Origin: Methylobacterium sp. J-076
Lineage (GTDB): Bacteria > Pseudomonadota > Alphaproteobacteria > Rhizobiales > Beijerinckiaceae
NCBI RefSeq assembly: GCF_022829405.1
Contig: NZ_JAKSXW010000134.1
Coordinates: 1-64,000, forward strand
Reading direction: 5' to 3'
DNA: 64,000 nucleotides
Shown here in pieces: positions 43,931-52,300 of the stretch (within the stretch, counting starts at the first letter, position 1; each line of letters opens with the position of its first letter). Below the pieces are notes generated by a model. The model ran no database searches. It was not told the origin of the DNA and worked only from the letters and a program-made list of their open reading frames with translations. The position numbers and the translations under genes are program-made.

Positions 43931-46180
43931 TCACTTCTGCCCGGCCGGGGCCGGCAGGGCCTGGAAGGCCGAGGCGGTGAGCGCCTGGGAGGCCTGGGCC
44001 GCCTGGGCCCGGGTGGCGAGGGTGGTGCCGAACTCCCCCGCCTGCGCCTTCGCCTCGGCCGGCAGGGCGTCGAAGGCCTTGGCCGCCCCCGCGAGGTCGC
44101 CCCGGTCGAGGGCGGCCTGCACCGCCTCCTCGGGCGCCGCCGACGGCCCGTCGGCCGGGGCGGCGGAATCGGCCTTGCGGACCTGCACCAGCCCGTCGGC
44201 CATGCTCAGGAGCTTGGCGCGGAAGTCGCCCGTCTCGGCCGCCGCCTTGGCCCGGGCCGCCTGACGGGCCTGGGCGATCCTGTCGGCGATGCCGCGGAAG
44301 GTGCCGGCGAGCTGGCCGACCGTCGGCGCGCCCTTCTCGGCGAAGGGGGCGAGCGCCGAGGCCTGATCCTGCACGGCGGGATCGAGCTTGCGCAGGGTCG
44401 CCAGCGGCTCGGCATAGGGCGCGCCGCTGGCGAGCGCCGAGGCCACCCGGTCCGCGACGACCACCCGGAGGGCCGCCTGGACCGTGGAGGCCGGCGCCCG
44501 GTCGGCGAGCCCCTTGTCGAGGGCGGCGATCCGGTCGGCCTGCTCCGCGAGCTTGCGGTCCGTGGCCTTGGCGGTCTCCGCCGCCTGGGCCTGCCCCGCC
44601 TCGGCCGCCTTGCGGCTCGCCTCGGTGGTCGCCTGGACCGACTCGGTGGCGGACTTCACCCGGGCGTCGAGGGTCTGCTGTAGCGAGTCGAGCCTTTGGC
44701 CCAGGGCCGCGTCGGCATCGGCGTTCCGCTTGGTGCGGGCCTCGACCTCGCCCTTCAGGGAGGCGAGGGCGTCGGCCGTCTGCTTGATCTGCTCCTGACC
44801 GTCGCTCGCCCCGCCGGAGGCCCCCTCCAGGGCGCTCACCCGGGCGGCGAGCGCGGCGAGGGGCTTGCCGCCGTCGGCCTGGGTGACGCCCAGCCCGGCC
44901 GCGCCGGACGCGTCGCGCCCCGGCTCCTCCTGGAGGGCGGCGACGCGCTGGTCGAGGCTGTCGAGGCGCGAGGCGAGGTCGGCCGGCAGCGCGGCCTGGC
45001 CGGCCGGCTGACCCTGGTCGGGGGTGCCCGCCGGGGCGACGGAAGCCTTGTCGACGGAAGCCTTGGCGAGGGCCTCCTTGGCGCTGGCCTCCGCGGTCGC
45101 CACGCGCTTGTCCAGGGCCGAGAGGGCGTCCCTGGGGGCGAGGGTGCCGACGCGCTGGTCGAGGGCGGTGATCTGGCCGGTGAGCTTCTGATCGAGGGCG
45201 CTCACGCGGCCCGCATCGCCGCCGAGGCCCGCCTTGTCCGCGGCGAAGAGCAGGCCCGCGCCGATCACGCCGCCGAGGAGGCCGGCCGCGGCGACCGAGC
45301 CGAACCCGCCCCGCGCCCGGGCGGCGGGGGGCACGGTGGCCGCAGGCCCCGTCCCGGAGGGGCCCCCGGTGCCGGACTTGGTCTCGGGCTTCGTCTCGGG
45401 CTTGGTCTGTGGCTTGGCGCCGATCCCCGCCTCCGGGGGCTTGGCCCCGGTGGCGGAGGTCTTGGCCGGATCCTTCGGCGCGTCCTTGCCCGCGGAGGCG
45501 TCGGGGACGCGGGTCGCCTTGAGGTCGAGGATCGGCCCGGCCGTCACCGCCGCACCCGCCACGGCCCCCGCGGGGCCGCCGGCGCGGGCGCTCGGGCCGG
45601 CCGTGTCCACCGGATCGGGCTTGCCCTGGCCCGGCTTCGATGCGTCGCCCGCGGCGGCCGGCTTGGCGGGTTCGGGCTTGACCGCATCCGGCTTGGCCGC
45701 GCCGGGGGGCGTGACGCCCGACCCGCCGGGCTTCGGCGGGGTGCTGGCGGGGCCGGAGGCCGGGGGCCTCGTCTCCGGCGCGGTCGCCGGGATCGGCTTG
45801 AGATCAGGCTTGGCACCCCCGGGCGCCCCGGGCTTCGCCGGGTCGGCCTTCGGGGGTTCGAAGCTGGGAGGCCCGGCCTTGGGCGGCTCGGCCTTGAAAG
45901 GCTCGGTCTTGGCATCGCCCGAGACGGCGGCCGTCGCCGGGCCGGGCTTCGGCGGGGTGCCGGCCGGGGAGGGCGTCACGGGCTTCGCCGCGGAGGGGGA
46001 GACGGGTGCGGGCCCGGCGCCCGGCTTGGCGTCGCCGCCGGGCACGGCCGGCTTCGCCCCATCGGCGGAGGGGACCCTGGGCGCGGGCGAGGGCGAGCCG
46101 CCCTTCGCGGGCGACGCGTCCGGCTTGGCGCCGGCCGGGCCGGAGACCGGCTTGTCTGCGTCGCTGGGCGCTGGCGTCAC
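43931..46180 (-). CDS. Mitofilin/Mic60-like inner-membrane protein
   Basis: A 749-residue protein. Residues 1-290 are a very long Pro/Ala/Lys-rich cytoplasmic tail; a single membrane segment follows (about 293-315, SVAAAGLLGGVIGAGLLFAA). Residues about 325-590 are helical and likely coiled coil (ALDQKLTGQITALDQRVG, then LDSLQQTLDARV); the C-terminus (about 600-749) is the mitofilin-type domain. The bacterial ancestor of Mic60 lies beside hemY in alphaproteobacteria, as here. Mic60 bends inner membranes. GTG at 46180 follows TGGAGGAT; a longer frame overlaps hemD. Confidence 0.82.
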   Translation of the reverse strand: MTPAPSDADKPVSGPAGAKPDASPAKGGSPSPAPRVPSADGAKPAVPGGDAKPGAGPAPVSPSAAKPVTPSPAGTPPKPGPATAAVSGDAKTEPFKAEPPKAGPPSFEPPKADPAKPGAPGGAKPDLKPIPATAPETRPPASGPASTPPKPGGSGVTPPGAAKPDAVKPEPAKPAAAGDASKPGQGKPDPVDTAGPSARAGGPAGAVAGAAVTAGPILDLKATRVPDASAGKDAPKDPAKTSATGAKPPEAGIGAKPQTKPETKPETKSGTGGPSGTGPAATVPPAARARGGFGSVAAAGLLGGVIGAGLLFAADKAGLGGDAGRVSALDQKLTGQITALDQRVGTLAPRDALSALDKRVATAEASAKEALAKASVDKASVAPAGTPDQGQPAGQAALPADLASRLDSLDQRVAALQEEPGRDASGAAGLGVTQADGGKPLAALAARVSALEGASGGASDGQEQIKQTADALASLKGEVEARTKRNADADAALGQRLDSLQQTLDARVKSATESVQATTEASRKAAEAGQAQAAETAKATDRKLAEQADRIAALDKGLADRAPASTVQAALRVVVADRVASALASGAPYAEPLATLRKLDPAVQDQASALAPFAEKGAPTVGQLAGTFRGIADRIAQARQAARAKAAAETGDFRAKLLSMADGLVQVRKADSAAPADGPSAAPEEAVQAALDRGDLAGAAKAFDALPAEAKAQAGEFGTTLATRAQAAQASQALTASAFQALPAPAGQK

Positions 46181-46296
46181 GGGCAGATCCTCCACTTTCG
46201 GCGTCGTAGCCCCCGCGGCGTCGCGGTGGCCCGTTCCCCTACCACCCCGCCGCCGCTTCCGGCGATGGGGGCCTGATGCGTGTGTCGGGCCACCCG

Positions 46297-46989
46297 TCAC
46301 CGGGAAAGCCCATCGAGCAGCGCGGATTCGCGCGGGTACGCCGCGACGAAATGGACCGGGACACCCGCGACTTCCAGGGCCCGGGCGACATCCGCGGACA
46401 GGCAGTAATGATCGAGGGCCCGGAAAGCTCCGCCGAGTCCCGCCGCTTCGCACAGCGAGGCGGCGGCCTCGGCGCTGCGATGCGAGTAGTGCAGGGCCGC
46501 CTCCAGCCCCTCCGCCGCGAGGGCGGCGCCGACCGGATCGGGCAGGCGGGGGACGGGTTCGGCGCGGTAGGCGACGTGGGTGACGAGGCGGAAACCGGCG
46601 GCCTCCAGGGCGGCGGCGGGCTCGGGCTTGCGCTCGGCCCCGGCCGCGTGGAGCAGGCGGGCGCCCGGCTTCAGGCGGCCCCTGACGAGGGCGGCGAGGC
46701 CCGCACCGTCGCCGGGCCCCTCGGTCACCGGGCCGAGCCCGGCGGCGGCGGCGCGCTCCGCGGTCCGCGCGCCCACGGCGAAGACCGGCACGCCGCGGAA
46801 ATCCGCGCCGAGGGCCGGCACGGCGTTGGCGCTGGTGAGGACGATGCCCTCGAACGGACCCGCGGGGGGCGGCTCCCCCACCGGACGGACGGCCAGGACC
46901 GGGGCGACGAGGGCCGCGTGGCCGAGCCCGGCCAGGGCCGCGCCCGTGCGCGAGGCCCCCGGCTCCGGCCGCGCCACCCAGACGCGCAC
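46297..46989 (-). CDS. hemD: Uroporphyrinogen-III synthase
   Basis: A 230-residue enzyme that closes and rearranges hydroxymethylbilane to uroporphyrinogen III. Motifs: the N-terminal RPEPGASRTGAALAGLGH, GIVLTSANAVPAL (about 48-60) and HYSHRSAEAAASL near residue 165, which match the family. GTG start, with GGAGGG upstream. hemC, its common neighbour, is absent; the upstream gene is an aldose-epimerase-like protein. Confidence 0.88.
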   Translation of the reverse strand: MRVWVARPEPGASRTGAALAGLGHAALVAPVLAVRPVGEPPPAGPFEGIVLTSANAVPALGADFRGVPVFAVGARTAERAAAAGLGPVTEGPGDGAGLAALVRGRLKPGARLLHAAGAERKPEPAAALEAAGFRLVTHVAYRAEPVPRLPDPVGAALAAEGLEAALHYSHRSAEAAASLCEAAGLGGAFRALDHYCLSADVARALEVAGVPVHFVAAYPRESALLDGLSR

Positions 46990-46993
46990 GCCC

Positions 46994-47869
46994 TCAGCCC
47001 TCCAGGCTCAGGCGCACCTCGTGGTGCGCCTGCGCACCGGGGGCGAGGAGACGCTGCGAGTCGCGCTGCGCCAACTCGCCCGCGAAGCCCGCCCAGTCGG
47101 CATGCCCGGTCCAGCATTCCAGGGAGAGGAACGGCGCGGTCGGCTTGGTCCAGACCGCGAGGTGCGGGAAGTCCTCCATCTCCATGCGGATCGCCTTGCC
47201 CGGCCCGGTAAAGCGCATCACCCGGCTGTTCGCGTTCCGGAGGACGAAGGCCTCGGTGAAGATCGCGGGGTCCAGGGGCAGGCGTGCGCCGTCGAGGGGC
47301 ACCGGCTGCTCGTCGCGCAGGAGGAGGCCGCCCTCGCCGACCATCGGGGCGAAGGGCCGCTCGGCCTGCTCGAACGCCACCGCATAGCCGCCCTCCTTCG
47401 CCCGCTCGCCCCCCGCGAAGGGCCAGGGGAAGGCCGGGTGGAACCCCAGCGCATAGGGCAGGGGCGTCCCGCCGGGGTTGGCGACCGTCACCGCGAGGTC
47501 GAGCCCCGCCCGGCGCAGCCGCGCCGCCACATCGAGGCGGAAGGCGAAGGGGTAGTGGTCCCGCGTCTGCGGGCCGTCGGTGAGGCGCAGGAGCACCGAA
47601 TCGGCGCTCCGGTCGATCACGGTGAAGGGCATGTCGCGGGCGAAGCCGTGCTGGCCCATCGGGTAGCGGCGCCCGTCCACGGTCACCGCCCCGCCGGCCG
47701 AGGCGCCGACGACCGGGAAGAGCCACGGGGCGTGCCTGTTCCAGTGGGCGGGGTCGCCGCTCCAGAGATATTCGGTGCCCCCGACCTGCCAGGAGACCGG
47801 CTCGGCCCCGTGGGTCGAGAGCGATGCCGTGCTCCCATCCTGCGCGATGAGGTCGATCCGCTCGCCCAC
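46994..47869 (-). CDS. Aldose 1-epimerase-like protein
   Basis: A 291-residue protein of the galactose mutarotase fold, nearest to the YeaD/LacX-like aldose epimerases. It has GAEPVSWQVGG near residue 21, HAPWLFPVVG (46-55) and GQHGFARDMPF with its catalytic-type His, then ALGFHPAFPWPF near residue 140. Substrate unknown; sugar or sugar-phosphate mutarotation is expected. GTG start at 47869; a much longer frame upstream is antisense noise. It ends four bases before hemD begins. Confidence 0.85.
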   Translation of the reverse strand: MGERIDLIAQDGSTASLSTHGAEPVSWQVGGTEYLWSGDPAHWNRHAPWLFPVVGASAGGAVTVDGRRYPMGQHGFARDMPFTVIDRSADSVLLRLTDGPQTRDHYPFAFRLDVAARLRRAGLDLAVTVANPGGTPLPYALGFHPAFPWPFAGGERAKEGGYAVAFEQAERPFAPMVGEGGLLLRDEQPVPLDGARLPLDPAIFTEAFVLRNANSRVMRFTGPGKAIRMEMEDFPHLAVWTKPTAPFLSLECWTGHADWAGFAGELAQRDSQRLLAPGAQAHHEVRLSLEG

Positions 47870-47931
47870 GGCCTGCTCCCGGTCCTGTCTCGACTGTCGA
47901 GTTAAAGGACCGGGAGGAGGGCGCAAGGGCC

Positions 47932-48240
47932 TCAGTCCACCTTCTTCAGCGAACCGAGATCGACCTCGCCGTTCTGGCTCGTGAAGGTGAGGGACTTGGA
48001 CCCGCCATCGGCCTGCGAGACGCCGCCGATGCGATGGTCGCCGCTGTCGTAGGTCTCGACCGTGCCGTTCGTCTCGATGAGCAGGCGGTGCTTGTCCGGG
48101 AAGAAGGCGTACTTCATCCCGTTCTGCGCGCCGCTGGTGGAGGGGGATCCGAGATCCTCCGGCCACCAGGGCTTGGTGCCTTCCATGGGCTTCATCGGCT
48201 CCATGGGCTTCATGGGTTCCATCGGCTTCATCGGTTCCAT
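47932..48240 (-). CDS. Small conserved protein with MEPMKP repeats
   Basis: A 102-residue protein. Residues 1-19 are three tandem MEPMKP units (18-bp DNA repeats); the rest reads WWPEDLGSPSTSGAQNG, then YAFFPDKHRLLIE and SLTFTSQNGEVDL, a beta-rich domain. Similar small proteins occur in related genomes but I know of no function. No signal peptide or membrane segment. It lies 72 bp downstream of the OB-fold-like gene on the same strand. Confidence 0.65.
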   Translation of the reverse strand: MEPMKPMEPMKPMEPMKPMEGTKPWWPEDLGSPSTSGAQNGMKYAFFPDKHRLLIETNGTVETYDSGDHRIGGVSQADGGSKSLTFTSQNGEVDLGSLKKVD

Positions 48241-48312
48241 GTCGCGTCCTCCGCTCCGATCCGGTCTGCGGAGGACGCGCCAGACGCCCGGTGGTTGCAC
48301 GCGGCGGCGCGC

Positions 48313-48987
48313 TCACGGCGCCGGGCGTTCGCGGACCTGCCCGTCGAAGCCCACATGGAGCTGGTGCTCCTGGCCGTCCCTGTCCTTGGCGGCGACCTCC
48401 AGGTGGCGCGGCCCCCGGCCGGTGACGCGGACATCGTCGTAGCCCGCCGCCTTCACCGTGGCCGTGAGGGCGGGGACGTCCGGCGACGGGGCGAGGCCGA
48501 CCCGGTCCTTCGCCCAATCGAGGGTGCCGAAGGGCGGGCCGCCCGCCGGGCCGAGCACGACCTGGCGGCCGTCGCCGTGGGTCAGGAGCCGGGCGTGGAG
48601 GAAGCCGTTCTCGAACCGGCCCTGGACGGTGACGCCCTCGCCCTTGGCGACGAGCTTGCCGCCTTCGCCCGCCGGCCCGGTCTCCACCAGCGCCCGCCCG
48701 GTCGGGTCCTGCACCACGAACTTGTTGCCGAAGATCTCGACCACGTCGCCCTTCACCGCCGTGGCGCCCGAGGGGGCGAGGGCCTGGATCGCCACCGGAT
48801 CCACCGCCGTCTGCGTCACGGCCCCGTTCCGGGCGAGCGACATCCCCACCGCCCCGAAGGCCAGGGGGAGCGCCAGGGCGCCGATCACCCAGGTCCGCTT
48901 CGGGATCGGCTTGGAACGGGCCCCCTGCGCCGGGATCTCCGTCGCGGTGGCATCGATCGTCCGGGTCTCGTCGTGTGTCTCGCTCAT
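48313..48987 (-). CDS. Membrane-anchored protein, possible OB-fold and PepSY-like
   Basis: A 224-residue protein with one membrane segment at about 33-53 (WVIGALALPLAFGAVGMS). The outer part begins with a beta-rich domain (KGDVVEIFGNKFVVQDPTGR) that resembles OB-fold stress proteins; the last 75 residues (VPALTATVKAAGYDDVRV, then HLEVAAKDRDGQ) resemble PepSY sensors. The assignment is by pattern only. It diverges from a PhoP/PhoQ-like system across a region with a PhoP-box-like direct repeat. Confidence 0.65.
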   Translation of the reverse strand: MSETHDETRTIDATATEIPAQGARSKPIPKRTWVIGALALPLAFGAVGMSLARNGAVTQTAVDPVAIQALAPSGATAVKGDVVEIFGNKFVVQDPTGRALVETGPAGEGGKLVAKGEGVTVQGRFENGFLHARLLTHGDGRQVVLGPAGGPPFGTLDWAKDRVGLAPSPDVPALTATVKAAGYDDVRVTGRGPRHLEVAAKDRDGQEHQLHVGFDGQVRERPAP

Positions 48988-49060
48988 AATCCGTCGCTTT
49001 CCTGTTGCGGACCCGCTCGGTCCGTGGAGACAGGGCTTAAGCGGGAGGGGGCGACGGGAA

Positions 49061-49088
49061 CTGAACCCGGCGGTTCAGCCCCGGTTAA
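49061..49088. promoter_or_regulatory. Palindrome plus PhoP-box-like direct repeat
   Basis: CTGAACC-CGGC-GGTTCAG (49061-49078) is a perfect palindrome. Its right arm begins a direct repeat, GGTTCA-N5-GGTTAA (49072-49088), with the 11-bp period of PhoP boxes ((T/G)GTTTA-N5-(T/G)GTTTA). It lies in the 281-bp gap between the membrane-anchored protein and the response regulator. Confidence 0.5.
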
Positions 49089-49268
49089 ACGGCCTGACCT
49101 ACCCCGGCGGCGGTCGCTCTTCGCCACCCCCGCGAGCGCCGCGACGCGCGCCGGGGGGGCCGGGGGCGGGATGCCTCCCGCCGGCCTGGATGGCGTCGCC
49201 GCGCCCGCCAAGGCGGGGGCGGCCCTAGATCGACAGCGGGCCGCGCCGGCCGCGCGAGGGAGACGGGT

Positions 49269-49934
49269 GTGAAGATCCTGCTGGTGGAGGACGATGCGGC
49301 GCTGGCGGCCGAGATCGACAAGGCCCTGCGCGCGGAGAACTTCGTCCTCGACCGGGCGGCGGACGGCGAGAATGCCCGCCACCTCGGCGAGACGGAAGGG
49401 TACGACGCCTGCGTCCTCGACCTCGGCCTGCCGAAGGGCGACGGCGTGTCCGTCCTCACGGCGTGGCGGGCGGCGGGGCGGACCCTGCCGGTGCTGGTCC
49501 TGACGGCCCGGGACGGGTGGAGCGACAAGGTCGCCGCCTTCAAGGCCGGCGCCGACGACTACCTCGTCAAGCCGGTGCGGGTGGAGGAACTGGTGATCCG
49601 CCTGCGCGCCCTGGTGCGCCGGACCCAGGGGAACGGCGCGAGCCGCATCGCCTGCGGGCCCCTGAGCTTCGACCCCGGCCTCGGCGCCTTCGAGCGGGAC
49701 GGCCTGCCCCTGCGCCTCACCGGCCTCGAATGGCGCGTCCTGTCCTGCCTGATGCTGAACAAGGACTCGGTGGTGCCCCGGACCTACCTGATCGAGCGGG
49801 TCTACGACGGGGACGCGGAGGTCGATTCGAACTCGGTGGAGGTGATCCTCGCGAGGCTGCGCAAGAAGGTCGCCCCGGCGCGGATCGAGGGCGTGCGCGG
49901 CCACGGCTATCGCCTCACGGCGGAGGCGTCGTGA
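49269..49934 (+). CDS. Response regulator, OmpR/PhoP family
   Basis: A 221-residue regulator. Receiver: Glu7-Asp8-Asp9, phosphoryl site Asp51 (VLDLGLP) and Lys101 (YLVKPV); winged helix from about 130, ending VRGHGYRLTAEAS. GTG start preceded by GGGAGACGG. It overlaps the kinase gene by four bases (GTGA). PhoP/QseB-type regulators respond to divalent cations, pH or envelope stress; the signal here is unknown. Confidence 0.92.
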   Translation: MKILLVEDDAALAAEIDKALRAENFVLDRAADGENARHLGETEGYDACVLDLGLPKGDGVSVLTAWRAAGRTLPVLVLTARDGWSDKVAAFKAGADDYLVKPVRVEELVIRLRALVRRTQGNGASRIACGPLSFDPGLGAFERDGLPLRLTGLEWRVLSCLMLNKDSVVPRTYLIERVYDGDAEVDSNSVEVILARLRKKVAPARIEGVRGHGYRLTAEAS

Positions 49935-51244
49935 AGCGCCTGCGCTCCCTCCGCGCCCGGCTCGTGGCCGCGGCCCTCGCCCTGGTCGCCGTGGCGCTGC
50001 TGGCGGCGGGCCTCGGCATCGCGGTGATCCTCACGCGCTTCGTCGGCGGGCAGATCGACGAGCGGCTCGACGCGCAGGTCACCGCCCTCCGGGCCGGGTT
50101 CGAGGCCGGGACGCTGGCCGCCCACCCCGAACGGTTCGACGGGCCGCCCTTCGACCGGCCCGGGGGCTGGGTCTGGGAGGTGCGCAGCGGGACCGGGGCG
50201 ATCCGCTCGGAATCCCTCGAAGGGCACGCCATCGCCCTCGGCCGGCTCGGGCCGGCGGGGGAGGGCGAGCGGCCCCGGCCCGCCGAGGGGCGCGCCCCCG
50301 GCGGCGGCGCGCTGCTCGTGCGCCTCCTCGCCCTGCCGGGGGCGACGATCCTCGTCGGCGCACCGCAGGCCGCCGCCTACGGCCCGCTGCGCGACGTGCT
50401 GGCGAGCCTCGCCCTGGCCCTCGGCCTGCTCGGCCTGTTCCTCGCCGCCGGGGCGGTGGCACAGGTGCGCCTCGGCCTCGCCCCGCTGAAGCGCCTGCGC
50501 GACGGCCTCGCCGCGGTGCGCGAAGGGCGGGAGGCACGGCTGCCCGGCCACCAGCCGAAGGAGATCCGGCCCCTCGTGGCCGAGCTGAACGCTCTGCTGG
50601 AGCAGAACGAGCGCAACCTCGACCGGGCCCGCGGCCACGTGGCCAACCTCGCCCACGCGCTCAAGACGCCCCTGGCAACCCTGGCGATGGCGCTGCGCGA
50701 CCCGGCCCTGGACCCCGGCGGCAGGCTGGCCGCGCAGGTGGACGACATGGACCGCCGGGTGCGCCACCATCTCCGCCGGGCGCGCGCGGCCGCCCTGGCC
50801 GGGCCGGCCCGGGCCCGCACGCCGCTCCTCCCCCGGCTCGCCGACCTGCGCGAGGTGCTGCTGCGCATCCATGCGGAGCGGCGGCCGGAGATCGCCCTCG
50901 CCGTGCCGGAGGACACCTCCGTCGCCTGCGAGGGCCAGGACCTCGACGAGATGCTCGGCAACCTCCTCGACAATGCCTGCCGCTGGTGCGCGGGCACGGT
51001 GCGGGTCGCCGCCGAGCGGGCCGGAGGCCAAGTGGAGATCCGGATCGAGGATGACGGCCCCGGCCTCGCGTCCGACGCGGCCTCGGCGATGCTGGAGCGG
51101 GGCCGGCGCCTGGACGAGGGCGTCCCCGGCGACGGCTTCGGCCTGCCGATCACCCTGGAGCTCGCCGAGCTCTACGGCGGCTCCCTCAGCCTCGGCCGCT
51201 CGTCCCTCGGCGGCCTGCGCGCCACCCTGCGCCTGCCGGGCTAG
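49931..51244 (+). CDS. Sensor histidine kinase, PhoQ-like
   Basis: A 437-residue membrane kinase. TM1 about 10-35, TM2 about 155-178, HAMP-like linker, phospho-acceptor His242 in NLAHALKTPLATLA, as in PhoQ. The ATPase domain has NLLDNACRWC and DDGPGLASDAA; the G2 box reads GDGFGLPITLELAELYGG. The periplasmic domain (about 120 residues) lacks an obvious acidic patch, so a PhoQ-like magnesium sensor is not shown. Its stop shares a CTAG with the stop of the convergent sigma-factor gene. Confidence 0.9.
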   Translation: MKRLRSLRARLVAAALALVAVALLAAGLGIAVILTRFVGGQIDERLDAQVTALRAGFEAGTLAAHPERFDGPPFDRPGGWVWEVRSGTGAIRSESLEGHAIALGRLGPAGEGERPRPAEGRAPGGGALLVRLLALPGATILVGAPQAAAYGPLRDVLASLALALGLLGLFLAAGAVAQVRLGLAPLKRLRDGLAAVREGREARLPGHQPKEIRPLVAELNALLEQNERNLDRARGHVANLAHALKTPLATLAMALRDPALDPGGRLAAQVDDMDRRVRHHLRRARAAALAGPARARTPLLPRLADLREVLLRIHAERRPEIALAVPEDTSVACEGQDLDEMLGNLLDNACRWCAGTVRVAAERAGGQVEIRIEDDGPGLASDAASAMLERGRRLDEGVPGDGFGLPITLELAELYGGSLSLGRSSLGGLRATLRLPG

Positions 51245-51978
51245 GCCGAGGCGTCGCTCACCGTGCCGAGCGCCGAGAGGGTGACGCCGTCGCTACCGAT
51301 GTCGGCGCCGCCGTAGCCGAGCATCCGGGCGAGCTGCGCCCGCGCCCGCCAGACCCGGCTCTTGGCGGTGCCGATCTGACACTCCATCACCGCGGCGGCC
51401 TCCTCGTAGCTGAGGTTCTCGATGCCCACGAGGACGAGGGCCTCGCGCATCGCCGGGGCGAGCCGGTCGAGGGCGGCGCGGACGTCCTGCAGGTCGAGGT
51501 ACCCGCCCTGCTCGGGGGCCGCGGCGAGGCGGCCGGCATAGTCGCCGTCGCTGTCGGACACCTCGCGGGTCTGGCGGCGGTGGCGGCTGTAGAAGACGTT
51601 GCGCAGGATGGTGAAGAGCCACGCTTCGAGGTTCGTGCCGGGCGTGAACCCGCCGCGCCCGCGCCACGCCCGCAGCAGCGCGTCCTGCACGAGGTCGTCG
51701 GCGGCGGCGGGCTCGCGCGCGAGGGAGAGGGCGAACCGGCGCAGCGCCGGCACGCTCGCCAGGAGGCCCGTGCGGAAGGCCGTCTCGGCGGCCGCGCCGA
51801 GGCCCCCGGGGCCACCCATTGCCGTCTCGAGCCGCGCCAGGAGGTCGGCGAAGCGGTCCGGTTCGCCGGGCGCCTCCGCGTAGGCACCCCGCAGGAGCGC
51901 ACCCAGGTGCCGGCGCACGGGATCGGGAAGGGCGGGGCTCACCCCGCCGACGTGGTTCAGCGCGTCAGGCTCGGTCAT
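51241..51978 (-). CDS. NepR-like domain fused to an EcfG-type sigma factor
   Basis: A 245-residue protein in one frame. Residues about 18-52 (LPDPVRRHLGALLRGAYAEA, then PDRFADLLARLE) match the NepR anti-sigma core, with its basic Leu/Arg helix and PDRF-DLL helix. Residues about 68-137 are sigma region 2 (ADDLVQDALLRAW, FTPGTNLEAWLFTILRN) and about 163-219 region 4 (ENLSYEEAAAVMECQIGTAK). EcfG drives the alphaproteobacterial general stress response and NepR binds it until PhyR-P releases it. No nepR or phyR gene is near. Alternative starts: 52008 and 52062. Confidence 0.8.
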   Translation of the reverse strand: MTEPDALNHVGGVSPALPDPVRRHLGALLRGAYAEAPGEPDRFADLLARLETAMGGPGGLGAAAETAFRTGLLASVPALRRFALSLAREPAAADDLVQDALLRAWRGRGGFTPGTNLEAWLFTILRNVFYSRHRRQTREVSDSDGDYAGRLAAAPEQGGYLDLQDVRAALDRLAPAMREALVLVGIENLSYEEAAAVMECQIGTAKSRVWRARAQLARMLGYGGADIGSDGVTLSALGTVSDASA

Positions 51979-52070
51979 CTGGTCCGCTGATCGGTGCCGC
52001 GAGGACATGGCTCGCGTCAGGGCCCCGATTGTCGCCCGGAGACGAAAGGATCGCCGCAACATGCGTTAAC

Positions 52071-52086
52071 CGGTACGGGCGTACCG
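52071..52086. promoter_or_regulatory. Palindrome upstream of the sigma-factor gene
   Basis: CGGTACG-GG-CGTACCG, 16 bp with perfect 7-bp arms. It lies 93 bp upstream of the chosen start (9 bp upstream of the earliest possible start). Possible operator; no known factor assigned. Confidence 0.35.
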
Positions 52087-52223
52087 AGTGCGGCGCATGG
52101 TCAGGTCCCCCCGGGCGATGGTCGCGTGCCGCAGTCGATGGTCGTGTGCCGCGGGCGCTTGGCGGCGAACACGCCGCTGCGATCGCGAAAGACGATGACG
52201 GAGGGGGGGGATGGTGGGGAAAC

Positions 52224-52300
52224 TGGCGCGGGCGACGGGGCTCGAACCCGCGACCTCCGGCGTGACAGGCCGGCACTCTAACCAACTGAGCTACGCCCGC
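52224..52300 (-). tRNA. tRNA-Asp (GTC)
   Basis: On the minus strand the acceptor GCGGGCG pairs with CGCCCGC, followed by G and an encoded CCA. The anticodon arm is CCGGC-CTGTCAC-GCCGG, anticodon GTC. D arm (TAGCTCAGTTGGTTAGAG) and T arm (CGCGGGTTCGAGCCCCG) are complete. Confidence 0.95.
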
